NCBI RefSeq assembly: GCF_007858275.1
Contig: NZ_VFEV01000019.1
Coordinates: forward strand, 61,261-125,260
DNA: 64,000 nt
Source of the DNA: Pseudomonas proteolytica
GTDB taxonomy: Bacteria > Pseudomonadota > Gammaproteobacteria > Pseudomonadales > Pseudomonadaceae
Reading direction: 5' to 3'
The position numbers were made by a program, and so were the translations under genes. The notes under the pieces are model-generated. The model saw only the letters and a program-made list of their open reading frames with translations. It was not told the origin of the DNA and did not search any database. Shown piece after piece: positions 35,501-43,930 of the stretch. The first letter of the stretch is position 1, and each line of letters begins with the position of its first letter.

Positions 35501-37021
35501 ATTGAAGACTTGTCGCAGCTGATTTTCGACCTCAAGCAAGTCAACCCGCAGGCCCTGGTCTCGGTGAAACTGGTGGCGGAAGCCGGCGTTGGCACCATCG
35601 CCGCTGGCGTGGCCAAGGCCTATGCCGACCTGATCACCATCTCCGGCTATGACGGCGGCACCGGCGCATCGCCGCTGACCTCCATCAAGTACGCCGGTGC
35701 ACCGTGGGAGCTGGGCCTGGCCGAGACTCACCAGACCCTGCGCGGCAACGACCTGCGCGGCAAAGTCCGGGTACAGACCGACGGCGGCCTGAAAACCGGC
35801 CTCGACGTAATCAAGGCCGCAATCCTCGGCGCCGAAAGCTTCGGCTTCGGTACCGCGCCAATGATCGCCCTGGGCTGCAAATACCTGCGCATCTGCCACC
35901 TGAACAACTGCGCCACCGGCGTGGCGACGCAGAACGAGAAGCTGCGCAAGGATCACTACATCGGCACCGTCGACATGGTGGTGAATTTCTTCACCTACGT
36001 CGCCGAAGAGACCCGTGAGTGGCTGGCCAAGCTCGGCGTGCGTTCCCTGGAAGAGCTGATCGGCCGTACCGATCTGCTGGATATTCTCCAGGGCCAGACC
36101 GCCAAGCAGCACCACCTGGACCTGACGCCACTGTTGGGCAGCGATCACATCCCGGCAGACAAGCCACAGTTCTGCCAGGTAGAGCGCAACCCGCCGTTCG
36201 ACAAAGGCCTGTTGGCCGAGAAGATGGTCGATATGGCCGGCTCCTCGATCAATGACGCCAGCGGTGGCGAGTTCGCCCTGGATATCTGCAACTGCGACCG
36301 TTCCATCGGTGCGCGGATCTCTGGCGAAATCGCGCGCAAGCACGGCAACCAGGGCATGGCCAAGGCGCCGATCACTTTCCGCTTCAAGGGCACGGCCGGC
36401 CAGAGCTTTGGCGTGTGGAACGCCGGTGGCCTGCACATGTACCTCGAAGGCGACGCCAACGACTACGTGGGCAAGGGCATGACTGGCGGCAAGCTGGTGA
36501 TCGTTCCGCCAGCGGGTAGCGTCTACAAGACCCAGGACAGTGCCATTATCGGCAACACCTGCTTGTACGGCGCCACCGGTGGCAAGCTGTTCGCTGCCGG
36601 CACTGCCGGTGAGCGTTTCGCCGTGCGTAACTCCGGTGCCCACACCGTGGTCGAAGGCACTGGCGATCACTGCTGCGAGTACATGACCGGGGGCTTTGTC
36701 GCGGTACTGGGCAAGACCGGTTACAACTTCGGTTCGGGCATGACCGGCGGTTTCGCCTACGTGCTGGACCAGGACAACACCTTCGTCGACAAGGTCAACC
36801 ACGAGTTGGTCGAGATCCAGCGGATCAGCGGCGAAGCCATGGAGTCCTACCGGAACCACTTGCAGCACGTGCTGGACGAGTACGTCGAGGAAACCGGCAG
36901 CGAATGGGGTCGTAACCTCGCCGAGAACCTCGATGATTACCTGCGTCGTTTCTGGCTGGTCAAGCCCAAGGCTGCCAACCTGAAATCGTTGCTTTCCAGC
37001 ATCCGTGCCAACCCGCAGTGA
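32576..37021 (+). CDS. gltB: GltB, glutamate synthase (NADPH) large subunit
   Basis: Encodes 1481 residues. From the ATG at 32576 a 14-residue propeptide (MKAGLYQPDEFKDN) precedes Cys15 (CGFGLIAHMQGEPSH), the catalytic nucleophile of the class II glutaminase domain. This fixes the start over an in-frame ATG 51 bp upstream. A central domain, the FMN-binding synthase domain (GGTGASPLTSIKYAGAPWEL), the 3Fe-4S cysteines (CKYLRICHLNNCATG) and the C-terminal GXGXG beta helix follow. With GltD it makes two glutamates from glutamine and 2-oxoglutarate. Followed after 32 bp by gltD. Confidence 0.97.
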   Translation: MKAGLYQPDEFKDNCGFGLIAHMQGEPSHTLLQTAIEALTCMTHRGGINADGKTGDGCGLLIQKPDQFLRAVAKETFGADLPKQYAVGMVFFNQDPVKAEAARENMNREILAAGLQLVGWRKVPIDTSVLGRLAHERLPQIEQVFIAGDGLSDQDMAIKLFTSRRRSSVANALDTDHYICSFSHKTIIYKGLMMPADLTAFYPDLSDERLQTAICVFHQRFSTNTLPKWPLAQPFRFLAHNGEINTITGNRNWAVARRTKFANDLMDLEELGPLVNRVGSDSSSMDNMLELMVTGGIDLFRGVRMIIPPAWQNVETMDPDLRAFYEYNSMHMEPWDGPAGVVMTDGRYAVCLLDRNGLRPARWVTTTNGFITLASEVGVWNYQPEDVIAKGRVGPGQILAVDTETGQILDTDAIDNRLKSRHPYKQWLRKNALRIQATMEDNDHGSAFYDVDQLKQYMKMYQVTFEERDQVLRPLGEQGYEAVGSMGDDTPMAVLSQRVRTPYDYFRQQFAQVTNPPIDPLREAIVMSLEVCLGAERNIFQESPEHASRVILSSPVISPAKWRSLMTLERPGFDRQIIDLNYDESLGLEAAVRNVADQAEEAVRAGRTQIVLTDRHIAPGKLPIHASLATGAVHHRLTEKGLRCDSNILVETATARDPHHFAVLIGFGASAVYPFLAYEVLGDLIRTGEVLGDLYEVFKNYRKGITKGLLKILSKMGISTVTSYRGAQLFEAIGLSEEVCELSFRGVPSRIKGARFVDIEAEQKALAAEAWSARKPIQQGGLLKFVHGGEYHAYNPDVVNTLQAAVQQGDYAKFKEYTALVDNRPVSMIRDLFQVKTLDTPMDIAEVEPLESILKRFDSAGISLGALSPEAHEALAEAMNRLGARSNSGEGGEDPARYGTIKSSKIKQVATGRFGVTPEYLVNAEVLQIKVAQGAKPGEGGQLPGGKVNGLIAKLRYAVPGVTLISPPPHHDIYSIEDLSQLIFDLKQVNPQALVSVKLVAEAGVGTIAAGVAKAYADLITISGYDGGTGASPLTSIKYAGAPWELGLAETHQTLRGNDLRGKVRVQTDGGLKTGLDVIKAAILGAESFGFGTAPMIALGCKYLRICHLNNCATGVATQNEKLRKDHYIGTVDMVVNFFTYVAEETREWLAKLGVRSLEELIGRTDLLDILQGQTAKQHHLDLTPLLGSDHIPADKPQFCQVERNPPFDKGLLAEKMVDMAGSSINDASGGEFALDICNCDRSIGARISGEIARKHGNQGMAKAPITFRFKGTAGQSFGVWNAGGLHMYLEGDANDYVGKGMTGGKLVIVPPAGSVYKTQDSAIIGNTCLYGATGGKLFAAGTAGERFAVRNSGAHTVVEGTGDHCCEYMTGGFVAVLGKTGYNFGSGMTGGFAYVLDQDNTFVDKVNHELVEIQRISGEAMESYRNHLQHVLDEYVEETGSEWGRNLAENLDDYLRRFWLVKPKAANLKSLLSSIRANPQ

Positions 37022-37053
37022 TATGCGCCTGAAGAGTTTGATGAGGTTTTAAC

Positions 37054-38472
37054 ATGGCTGAACGTCTGAATAACGACTTCCAGTTCATCGATGTCGGGCG
37101 CAAAGATCCGAAGAAGAAACTGTTGCGTCAACGCAAGAAAGAGTTCGTGGAAATCTACGAACCCTTCAAACCCCAGCACTCGGCCGACCAGGCCCACCGC
37201 TGCCTGGGGTGCGGTAACCCGTATTGCGAGTGGAAGTGCCCGGTGCACAACTTCATTCCCAACTGGCTCAAGCTGGTAGCCGAGGGCAATATCCTCGCTG
37301 CCGCCGAGTTGTCGCACCAGACCAACACCCTGCCGGAAGTCTGCGGCCGGGTGTGCCCCCAGGACCGTCTGTGCGAGGGTGCCTGCACCCTCAACGACGG
37401 TTTTGGCGCGGTGACCATCGGTTCGGTGGAGAAGTACATCACCGACACCGCGTTCGCCATGGGCTGGCGCCCGGACATGTCCAAGGTCAAGCCGACCGGC
37501 AAGCGTGTCGCCATCATCGGCGCAGGCCCGGCGGGCCTGGGCTGTGCCGACGTGCTGGTACGCGGCGGCGTGACCCCGGTGGTGTTCGACAAGAACCCGG
37601 AAATCGGTGGCCTGCTGACCTTCGGCATCCCCGAGTTCAAGCTGGAAAAGACCGTGTTGAGCAATCGCCGCGAAGTCTTCACCGGCATGGGCATCGAGTT
37701 CCGCCTGAACACCGAGATCGGCAAAGACGTGACCATGGAGCAGTTGCTCGAAGAATACGATGCGGTATTCATGGGCATGGGCACCTACACCTACATGAAG
37801 GGCGGCTTTGCCGGTGAGGACCTGCCGGGTGTGTATGACGCGCTCGACTTCCTGATCGCCAACGTCAACCGCAACCTGGGCTTTGAAAAGTCGCCGGAAG
37901 ATTTCGTCGACATGAAAGGCAAGAAGGTCGTGGTACTGGGCGGTGGCGACACTGCGATGGACTGCAACCGCACGTCGATCCGCCAGGGCGCCAAGTCGGT
38001 GACCTGTGCCTATCGTCGTGACGAAGCCAACATGCCCGGCTCGCGCAAAGAGGTGAAGAACGCCAAGGAAGAAGGCGTGAAATTCCTCTACAACCGCCAG
38101 CCGATCGCCATTGTGGGTGAAGATCGCGTCGAAGGCGTGAAGGTGGTCGAGACCCGTCTCGGCGAGCCGGACGCCCGTGGCCGCCGCAGCCCCGAGCCGA
38201 TCCCGGGTTCCGAAGAGATCATCCCGGCTGACGCCGTGGTCATCGCTTTCGGTTTCCGTCCAAGCCCGGCGCCGTGGTTCGAGCAGTTCCAGATCCAGAC
38301 CGATAGCCAGGGCCGCGTCGTCGCCCCGGAACAAGGCCAGTACAAGCACCAGACCAGCAACCCGAAAATCTTCGCCGGTGGCGATATGGTGCGCGGTTCG
38401 GACCTGGTAGTAACCGCGATCTTCGAAGGCCGCAACGCCGCCGAAGGCATCCTGGACTACTTGCAGGTCTAA
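37054..38472 (+). CDS. gltD: GltD, glutamate synthase (NADPH) small subunit
   Basis: Encodes 472 residues. N-terminal cysteine clusters that bind two 4Fe-4S centres are present (CLGCGNPYCEWKCPVH; CGRVCPQDRLCEGACTL). The FAD motif is VAIIGAGPAGLGCADVL and the NADPH motif is VVVLGGGDTAMDCNR. It passes electrons from NADPH to GltB. Its length and place directly after gltB are standard. Confidence 0.97.
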   Translation: MAERLNNDFQFIDVGRKDPKKKLLRQRKKEFVEIYEPFKPQHSADQAHRCLGCGNPYCEWKCPVHNFIPNWLKLVAEGNILAAAELSHQTNTLPEVCGRVCPQDRLCEGACTLNDGFGAVTIGSVEKYITDTAFAMGWRPDMSKVKPTGKRVAIIGAGPAGLGCADVLVRGGVTPVVFDKNPEIGGLLTFGIPEFKLEKTVLSNRREVFTGMGIEFRLNTEIGKDVTMEQLLEEYDAVFMGMGTYTYMKGGFAGEDLPGVYDALDFLIANVNRNLGFEKSPEDFVDMKGKKVVVLGGGDTAMDCNRTSIRQGAKSVTCAYRRDEANMPGSRKEVKNAKEEGVKFLYNRQPIAIVGEDRVEGVKVVETRLGEPDARGRRSPEPIPGSEEIIPADAVVIAFGFRPSPAPWFEQFQIQTDSQGRVVAPEQGQYKHQTSNPKIFAGGDMVRGSDLVVTAIFEGRNAAEGILDYLQV

Positions 38473-38500
38473 TACGGGTCCCCTGCTGTAACGGGATCAA

Positions 38501-38596
38501 AAATGTGGGAGCGGGCTTGCTCGCGAATGCGCTGTATCAGTCACTAAATATGTCGACTGAGCCACCGCATTCGCGAGCAAGCCCGCTCCCACATTT
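38501..38596. repeat. REPIN between gltD and hemE
   Basis: AAATGTGGGAGCGGGCTTGC at 38501 opens the left arm and the right arm ends GCCCGCTCCCACATTT at 38596. Inner arms GCGAATGCGCTGTATCAGTC and GACTGAGCCACCGCATTCGC pair with some mismatches, so it is slightly decayed compared with the copies at 12441 and 22361. Confidence 0.92.
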
Positions 38597-38715
38597 GTTT
38601 TGCAGCGCTCTCATGTCCGCGACAAATTGACCCGATAGACAAAAGGCTGACCTGCAACCGTGCCTTTTGCGTCCGGCTCTGAGAAAATGCCCGCACTTTT
38701 TTTGCGGATGCCGAC

Positions 38716-39783
38716 ATGACTGCCCTCAAGAACGACCGTTTCCTTCGTGCCCTGCTCAAGCAACCTGTAGACGTCACCCCAGTGTGGATGATGCGTCAAG
38801 CCGGTCGCTACCTGCCGGAATACCGCGCCAGCCGCGCCAATGCGGGCGATTTCATGAGCCTGTGCATGAATCCGGAGTTCGCCTGCGAAGTCACGATGCA
38901 GCCGCTGGACCGCTATCCACAACTGGATGCGGCCATCCTCTTCTCCGATATCCTGACCATCCCCGACGCCATGGGCCAAGGCCTGTACTTTGAAACCGGC
39001 GAAGGCCCGCGCTTCAAGAAAGTGGTCAGCACCCTGGCCGATATCGAAGCCCTGCCGATCCCGGATCCCCACAAAGACCTCGGTTATGTGATGGACGCCG
39101 TCAGCACCATCCGCCGTGAGCTCAATGGCCGCGTACCGTTGATCGGCTTCTCCGGCAGCCCGTGGACCCTGGCCACCTATATGGTCGAAGGCGGTTCGTC
39201 GAAAGACTTCCGCAAGACCAAGGCCATGCTCTACGACAACCCACAAGCCATGCACCTGCTGCTGGACAAGCTGGCGCAGTCGGTCATTTCCTACCTCAAC
39301 GGTCAGATCATGGCCGGTGCGCAAGCGGTGCAGATCTTCGACACCTGGGGTGGCAACCTGTCGGCGGCGGCGTACCAGGAGTTCTCCCTGGCCTATATGC
39401 GCAAAATCGTCAGCGGCCTGATCCGCGAACACGAAGGCCGCAAAGTGCCGGTGATCATGTTCACCAAGGGCGGCGGCCTGTGGCTGGAAAGCATTGCCGA
39501 CGCCGGTGCCGACGCGCTGGGCCTGGGCTGGACCTGCGACCTGGGCGAAGCCCGTCGCCGTGTGGGCAACCAAGTGGCCCTGCAAGGCAACATGGACCCG
39601 ACCGTGCTCTACGCCAAGCCTGAAGCCATCCGTACCGAAGTAGGTCGCATCCTCGCCAGCTACGGCAAAGGCAGTGGCCACGTGTTCAACCTTGGCCACG
39701 GCATCACCCCGGAAGTGAACCCGGAGCATGCAGGCGCGTTCCTGCGGGCGGTGCATGAGTTGTCGGCGCAGTATCACGAGTGA
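38716..39783 (+). CDS. hemE: HemE, uroporphyrinogen decarboxylase
   Basis: Encodes 355 residues. The family signature PVWMMRQAGRYLPEYR lies near the N-terminus, followed by ILFSDILTIPDAMGQGLYFE and GFSGSPWTLATYMVEGGSS; the C-terminal active-site His lies in FNLGHGITPEVNPEHAGAF. It decarboxylates uroporphyrinogen III to coproporphyrinogen III in haem synthesis. It stands alone between a REPIN and a strong terminator. Confidence 0.97.
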   Translation: MTALKNDRFLRALLKQPVDVTPVWMMRQAGRYLPEYRASRANAGDFMSLCMNPEFACEVTMQPLDRYPQLDAAILFSDILTIPDAMGQGLYFETGEGPRFKKVVSTLADIEALPIPDPHKDLGYVMDAVSTIRRELNGRVPLIGFSGSPWTLATYMVEGGSSKDFRKTKAMLYDNPQAMHLLLDKLAQSVISYLNGQIMAGAQAVQIFDTWGGNLSAAAYQEFSLAYMRKIVSGLIREHEGRKVPVIMFTKGGGLWLESIADAGADALGLGWTCDLGEARRRVGNQVALQGNMDPTVLYAKPEAIRTEVGRILASYGKGSGHVFNLGHGITPEVNPEHAGAFLRAVHELSAQYHE

Positions 39784-39794
39784 TTTCAGCTCAT

Positions 39795-39828
39795 AAAAAA
39801 CGCCCGGCTTAGGCTGGGCGTTTTTTTG
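39795..39828 (+). terminator. Intrinsic terminator of hemE
   Basis: AAAAAACGCCCGGC and GCTGGGCGTTTTTTT form a GC stem with loop TTAG followed by seven T residues, 11 bp after the hemE stop. Confidence 0.93.
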
Positions 39829-39856
39829 GGCCCGAAACAGACGTAAGGTGCTAGTA

Positions 39857-39876
39857 AAGTCCTTCATATAGGACTT
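39857..39876 (+). promoter_or_regulatory. Predicted HipB-type operator upstream of hipBA
   Basis: AAGTCCTTCATATAGGACTT is an inverted repeat with arms AGTCC and GGACT separated by 8 bases. E. coli HipB binds TATCC-N8-GGATA, so the geometry is the same with different outer bases. A further half-site AAAGTCC lies at about 39896-39902, next to the start codon. The region is AT-rich (TTTTTATTTAAAAAA), fitting an autoregulated promoter. Confidence 0.6.
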
Positions 39877-39905
39877 ATTCTGCTTTTTATTTAAAAAAGT
39901 CCAAT

Positions 39906-40169
39906 ATGGGTGACATCATGCTGCTGGCGAATCCACCTCAACTTGGCGAAAGGATACGCCAGTTACGTCGCGCCAAAGGTTACAGCCAGGCGCAACTGGC
40001 GGATCGGGCCAAGTGCAATCGCAAGACCATCATTGATCTTGAAGCGGGTGAGAACGTTGCGATGTACACGGTATTCCGGGTGATCTCGGCACTTGGGATG
40101 GCATTGGAAGTCGTCGACAAACGCATAGATCTCAAATCCCTGGCGGACCTGGTAGAGCACGATGAGTAG
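39906..40169 (+). CDS. HipB-like antitoxin (XRE/Cro helix-turn-helix)
   Basis: Encodes 87 residues consisting mainly of an XRE-family helix-turn-helix (LGERIRQLRRAKGYSQAQLA; CNRKTIIDLEAGENVAMYTV). The C-terminus overlaps the hipA start by 8 bp (40162-40169), so the two are translationally coupled. It should bind HipA and repress the operon through the palindrome at 39857. An in-frame ATG at 39918, four codons in, is an alternative start. The order antitoxin-toxin is standard. Confidence 0.87.
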   Translation: MGDIMLLANPPQLGERIRQLRRAKGYSQAQLADRAKCNRKTIIDLEAGENVAMYTVFRVISALGMALEVVDKRIDLKSLADLVEHDE

Positions 40170-41433
40170 AGTCAAGTTACTCAACGTCGTTACCCCGCAG
40201 GGGCGTTCGGGCGAGTTGTCCAAGGGCTCCCAGTTCTCGTTTGCGTACGCATCTGCCGATACCGAGCGCGAGGTGTCGCTGGTCATGCCTTATGACCCGA
40301 CGCCTGCGGTCAGCAACGTGTTGCATCCGATTTTCGATATGAACGTGCCGGAAGGTTTTCTCGCCGATCAGATAAAGCGCCGTATGGCCAGGCACATTCA
40401 GGTAGATGAGATGCGCCTGCTATCGGTTATTGGCGGGAACCAGATCGGGCGCCTGACCTATCAGAACCCCGTCGAAGCGTCGGCTGCCGTGCGTGCCCAG
40501 GTAGGGCTAGGCCAAATTCTTTCGGCTGACAGTACCCAGGACATCTTTGCGTTTTTGGTGCAGACCTATTTCGAGTCGGGTATTTCCGGCGTGCAGCCCA
40601 AAGTGTTGGTGCCTGATCTGGACAAGCTGGCCGGTGGCCGTAAAACCCTGCTCAGTTCCGACCTGATCGTAAAGTCCGGTGCCGATGAATATGCTCATCT
40701 GGCCCAGAATGAATTCCTCTGCATGGAAGCCGCGCGCATTGCGGGGCTGGAAACACCGCCATTCTGGTTGTCCGAAGCAGGCGATCTGTTTGTCATGGAA
40801 CGCTTTGACCTGACACCGTCTGGGCGACTGGGTTTTGAAGACATGGCGGTGCTTTTGGGCCTCAACAAAGACCCCCATGACAATTACAAGTATTCCCAGA
40901 GCTACGAAACCCTGGCTACGGTCATTGACCATGTCTGTGCGCATGGCGAGCCGCTGCGCGAGCTTGAGCGGTTTTTCTCTTCCGTCTGCCTGTCAGTGAT
41001 GGTGCGCAATGGCGATGCGCACTTGAAGAACTTCGGGGTGCTCTATACCCATCCTGGCGCGCGTGAAACGGTGCGGTTGGCGCCGGTGTTTGATGTGACT
41101 ACCACCACGGTGTATGAACACTACAACCCCAAGTCCGGACGCTCATTGGTTGATCGCACGTTGGCAATCAAGATGAACAAGGTGAAGACCTACCCGGATC
41201 GCCAACAACTGATGGAGTTCGGTCGTAAACACTGTGCCGTGGAAAAGCCAGGGATAATCATCGAGCGAATCGCAGAGGCCATGTCCGAGGCGCTCGTCAC
41301 CCATCAAGCCCGAATCGACGTTGAGCTGTTTTCGGCGATGCAGGCCGAATGGGATGCGGGGCGTGCCATGGCGTGTCATGACTCGTTGGTGGGCGGTATG
41401 AAACGAAAACCTGTGGTGAAAAAAACGCGGTAA
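40162..41433 (+). CDS. HipA-family serine/threonine kinase toxin
   Basis: Encodes 423 residues. The N-terminal HipA domain (residues 1-110) is followed by the kinase fold with the P-loop-like segment SGISGVQPKVLVP, FVMERFD, the catalytic loop VRNGDAHLKNFGVLY (Asp and Asn) and the metal-binding Asp in APVFDVTTTT. Known HipA proteins phosphorylate an aminoacyl-tRNA synthetase, halting translation and promoting persistence. All catalytic residues appear intact, so the toxin should be active. Its target is unknown. It follows hipB with an 8-bp overlap. Confidence 0.88.
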   Translation: MSRVKLLNVVTPQGRSGELSKGSQFSFAYASADTEREVSLVMPYDPTPAVSNVLHPIFDMNVPEGFLADQIKRRMARHIQVDEMRLLSVIGGNQIGRLTYQNPVEASAAVRAQVGLGQILSADSTQDIFAFLVQTYFESGISGVQPKVLVPDLDKLAGGRKTLLSSDLIVKSGADEYAHLAQNEFLCMEAARIAGLETPPFWLSEAGDLFVMERFDLTPSGRLGFEDMAVLLGLNKDPHDNYKYSQSYETLATVIDHVCAHGEPLRELERFFSSVCLSVMVRNGDAHLKNFGVLYTHPGARETVRLAPVFDVTTTTVYEHYNPKSGRSLVDRTLAIKMNKVKTYPDRQQLMEFGRKHCAVEKPGIIIERIAEAMSEALVTHQARIDVELFSAMQAEWDAGRAMACHDSLVGGMKRKPVVKKTR

Positions 41434-41485
41434 CGCGGTTTTTCTGACTGACGATTAATGCCGAAATCCAAGCAGACAGGGCCGT

Positions 41486-41567
41486 TGTGGCAAGCCCGCT
41501 CGCCACAGGGGTAGTTTGTCAGTGCCGGAATGTTGTGTAGATACCGATGGCCAGCCCGCTCCTACCG
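41486..41567. repeat. Degenerate REP remnants between hipA and the MFS gene
   Basis: A short palindrome, TGTGGCAAGCCCGCTCGCCA (41486) plus CA, is a REP tip with its centre deleted. A second remnant runs from TGTGTAGATACC (41534) to GCCCGCTCCTACCG, overlapping the stop codon of the MFS gene. These are scars rather than intact REPINs. Confidence 0.65.
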
Positions 41568-42827
41568 TTTGAGGGGCGCCAACTTCGCCAGCTTCAACGC
41601 CACCAGCAGTGCAACGATCAGCAGCGCCACAATAAACCCGCCAATCCCGTTCCACCCCCCGTAGTGCCAGAAAACACCCCCCGCCGTACCGGCAATACTC
41701 GACCCCGCGTAGTAGCTGAACAGGTACAGCGACGACGCCTGCCCCTTGGCTTTCAGCGCACGCCGGCCAATCCAGCTGCTGGCCACCGAATGGGCGCCGA
41801 AGAAGCCGAAGGTGAAGACCAACATGCCGATGATGATCAGTGGCAGTGGGCTGAACAGGGTCAGGGTGATGCCGGCGAGCATCAGCACGATAGTGGCCCA
41901 CAACATGCGGCGCCGGCCCAGGCGGTCGGCCAGCGAGCCGATCTTCGCCGAGCTGTAGATGCCCGACAGGTACACCACTGACAACAGGCCGACCACCGCC
42001 TGGCTCATGTCATAAGGGGCGGCCAGCAAGCGGTAGCCGATGTAGTTGAACAGCGTGACGAAGGCGCCCATCAGTACGAAGGCTTCGAGAAACAGCCACG
42101 GCAGGCCCGCATCCTTGAAGTGCATGACAAAGCCGTTGATCAGGTTGCGCGGCTTGAGGCTGCTGGCGCGGAAGTTGCGCGACTCGGGGAGGATCTTCCA
42201 GAACACGGTTGCCGCAATCAGTGCCAGTGCGCCGATGATCAACATCGCGGTGTGCCAACTGACGAAATCGATCAGCACGCCGGTGATCAGGCGCCCGCTC
42301 ATGCCCCCAATCGCATTGCCGCCGATATACAGGCCCATGGCCAGGCCGATGTGCTGCGGATGGATCTCTTCGCTGAGGTAGGTCATGGCCACGGCCGCCA
42401 AGCCACTAAGGGACAGGCCCAGCAGCGCACGCAGTAACAGGATGCCTTCCCAGGTCGGCATCAGGCCGCTGGCGATGGTGCATACCGCCGCGCAGAACAG
42501 CGAGGTGACCATCACTGGCTTGCGCCCCAGGCGGTCGGAAATCGGTCCGGTGATCAACAGGCCAAAAGCGAGCATCGCCGTGGAGACTGAGAGGATCAGG
42601 CTGCTTTGCGCGGCATTGATGGAAAACTCGTGGGACAACGCCGGCATCATCGGCTGCACGCAATACAGCAGGGCAAAGGTGGCAAACCCGCCGGAAAACA
42701 GGGCCAGCACCGTGCGCATGAACATCGGCGTATCTTTTTCGATGTACACATCGTTGAGTTGCGCCACCACCTCGTCGAGGGCGGTGGGTGGCAGTTCCTG
42801 GGCGAGTGGAGCAACAGCAGATTTCAC
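41562..42827 (-). CDS. MFS transporter, YnfM-like family
   Basis: Encodes 421 residues from a GTG at 42827 preceded by GAGG six bases earlier; a TTG 18 bp further upstream is the alternative. Twelve membrane segments are expected. The first loop carries the MFS motif (GPISDRLGRKPVMVTSLF) and the matching second-half motif is IGSLADRLGRRRMLWATIVL. Probable drug or metabolite exporter of the inner membrane; substrate unknown. A LysR-type gene is divergent, the classic arrangement for control of such an exporter. Confidence 0.88.
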   Translation of the reverse strand: MKSAVAPLAQELPPTALDEVVAQLNDVYIEKDTPMFMRTVLALFSGGFATFALLYCVQPMMPALSHEFSINAAQSSLILSVSTAMLAFGLLITGPISDRLGRKPVMVTSLFCAAVCTIASGLMPTWEGILLLRALLGLSLSGLAAVAMTYLSEEIHPQHIGLAMGLYIGGNAIGGMSGRLITGVLIDFVSWHTAMLIIGALALIAATVFWKILPESRNFRASSLKPRNLINGFVMHFKDAGLPWLFLEAFVLMGAFVTLFNYIGYRLLAAPYDMSQAVVGLLSVVYLSGIYSSAKIGSLADRLGRRRMLWATIVLMLAGITLTLFSPLPLIIIGMLVFTFGFFGAHSVASSWIGRRALKAKGQASSLYLFSYYAGSSIAGTAGGVFWHYGGWNGIGGFIVALLIVALLVALKLAKLAPLKR

Positions 42828-42949
42828 GCGGGACCTCGGTGGCAAAGGCTGCCAGGGCTGGCAATGAAAAAAGAATATAGCTGGCTAATGATTCTTTCCA
42901 ATATATTGTTCGACCTGTTTGATAGCTTTTACGACCTAATGAGGTTTTC

Positions 42950-43843
42950 ATGGAATTGCGCCACTTGCGCTACTTCATCGCCGTGGCTGAAGAGCTGCAT
43001 TTCGGCCGGGCTGCCCAGGTATTAGGCATCTCCCAGCCGCCGTTGAGCCAGCAGATACAGGCCCTGGAACAGGAGGTCGGCGCCCGCTTGTTTGAACGTA
43101 CCAATCGTCGGGTCGAGCTGAGTGAGGCTGGCCGCTTGTTCCTCACAGAAGCCCGCCTGGTACTGGCCCAGGTCGACAAGGCCGCAGACGTGGCGCGCCG
43201 TGCGCAGTTGGGGGAATTGGGCGAATTGAAGATCGGCTTCACCTCTTCGGCGCCATTCAACTCCAGCATCCCACAGGCGATTTTTGCTTTTCGCCAGGCC
43301 TTCCCGGCGGTGCACCTGAACCTGCAGGAAATGAGCAGCACCGAGGTGGCGGGGGCACTGGTGGACGAGTCGATCCAGGTCGGCCTGATGCGCCCGCTGC
43401 CCTTGCCGGACTCATTGAGTGTCGTGGAGTTGATGCGCGAGCCCCTGGTGGCGGTGCTGAGTGCCGGCCATCCGTTGGCCCAAGGCAGCGAGCGGGGCCT
43501 GCACCTGACGCAGTTGGCTGACGAACCTTTTGTGTTTTTCCCACGGGCCTACGGCAGTGGTTTATATGCGCAACTGATCAACCTGGCCCGCGATGCCGGC
43601 TTCAGCCCGTACTTCGCACAAGAGGCCGGCGAAGCCATGACCATCATCGGCCTGGTGGCGGCGGGGTTGGGGGTGTCGGTGTTGCCGGCCTCGTACCAGC
43701 GCATCCGCATCGACGGCGTGGTCTACCGCACCTTGCTCGACCCGGAGGCAGTGACGGCGGTGTGGCTGGTGCAGCGCAAGGACCAGCAGTCGCCCATGGC
43801 CAAGGCGTTTGTCGAGCTGCTGACGCGCAAGGCGTTGGTGTAG
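42950..43843 (+). CDS. LysR-family transcriptional regulator
   Basis: Encodes 297 residues. The N-terminal winged helix-turn-helix is clear (MELRHLRYFIAVAEELHFGR; QPPLSQQIQALEQEVGARLF), followed by the periplasmic-binding-like effector domain (LKIGFTSSAPFNSSIPQAIF). It probably controls the divergent MFS gene through the 122-bp gap 42828-42949, sensing an unknown small molecule. The N-terminal motif resembles the CatR/BenM group of aromatic-responsive regulators. Confidence 0.9.
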   Translation: MELRHLRYFIAVAEELHFGRAAQVLGISQPPLSQQIQALEQEVGARLFERTNRRVELSEAGRLFLTEARLVLAQVDKAADVARRAQLGELGELKIGFTSSAPFNSSIPQAIFAFRQAFPAVHLNLQEMSSTEVAGALVDESIQVGLMRPLPLPDSLSVVELMREPLVAVLSAGHPLAQGSERGLHLTQLADEPFVFFPRAYGSGLYAQLINLARDAGFSPYFAQEAGEAMTIIGLVAAGLGVSVLPASYQRIRIDGVVYRTLLDPEAVTAVWLVQRKDQQSPMAKAFVELLTRKALV

Positions 43844-43930
43844 CGGCGGTCACATATCAGGTAACGGAACCGGTTTAGTGATTTGCTTTGGCGTTGCGCA
43901 AAATCGTTTCTTTTTCACTGAGTGACATGG

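Noticed and set aside
34217..36868. 883-codon open frame on the minus strand
   Set aside because: It is the antisense shadow of gltB, whose product is fully recognisable.
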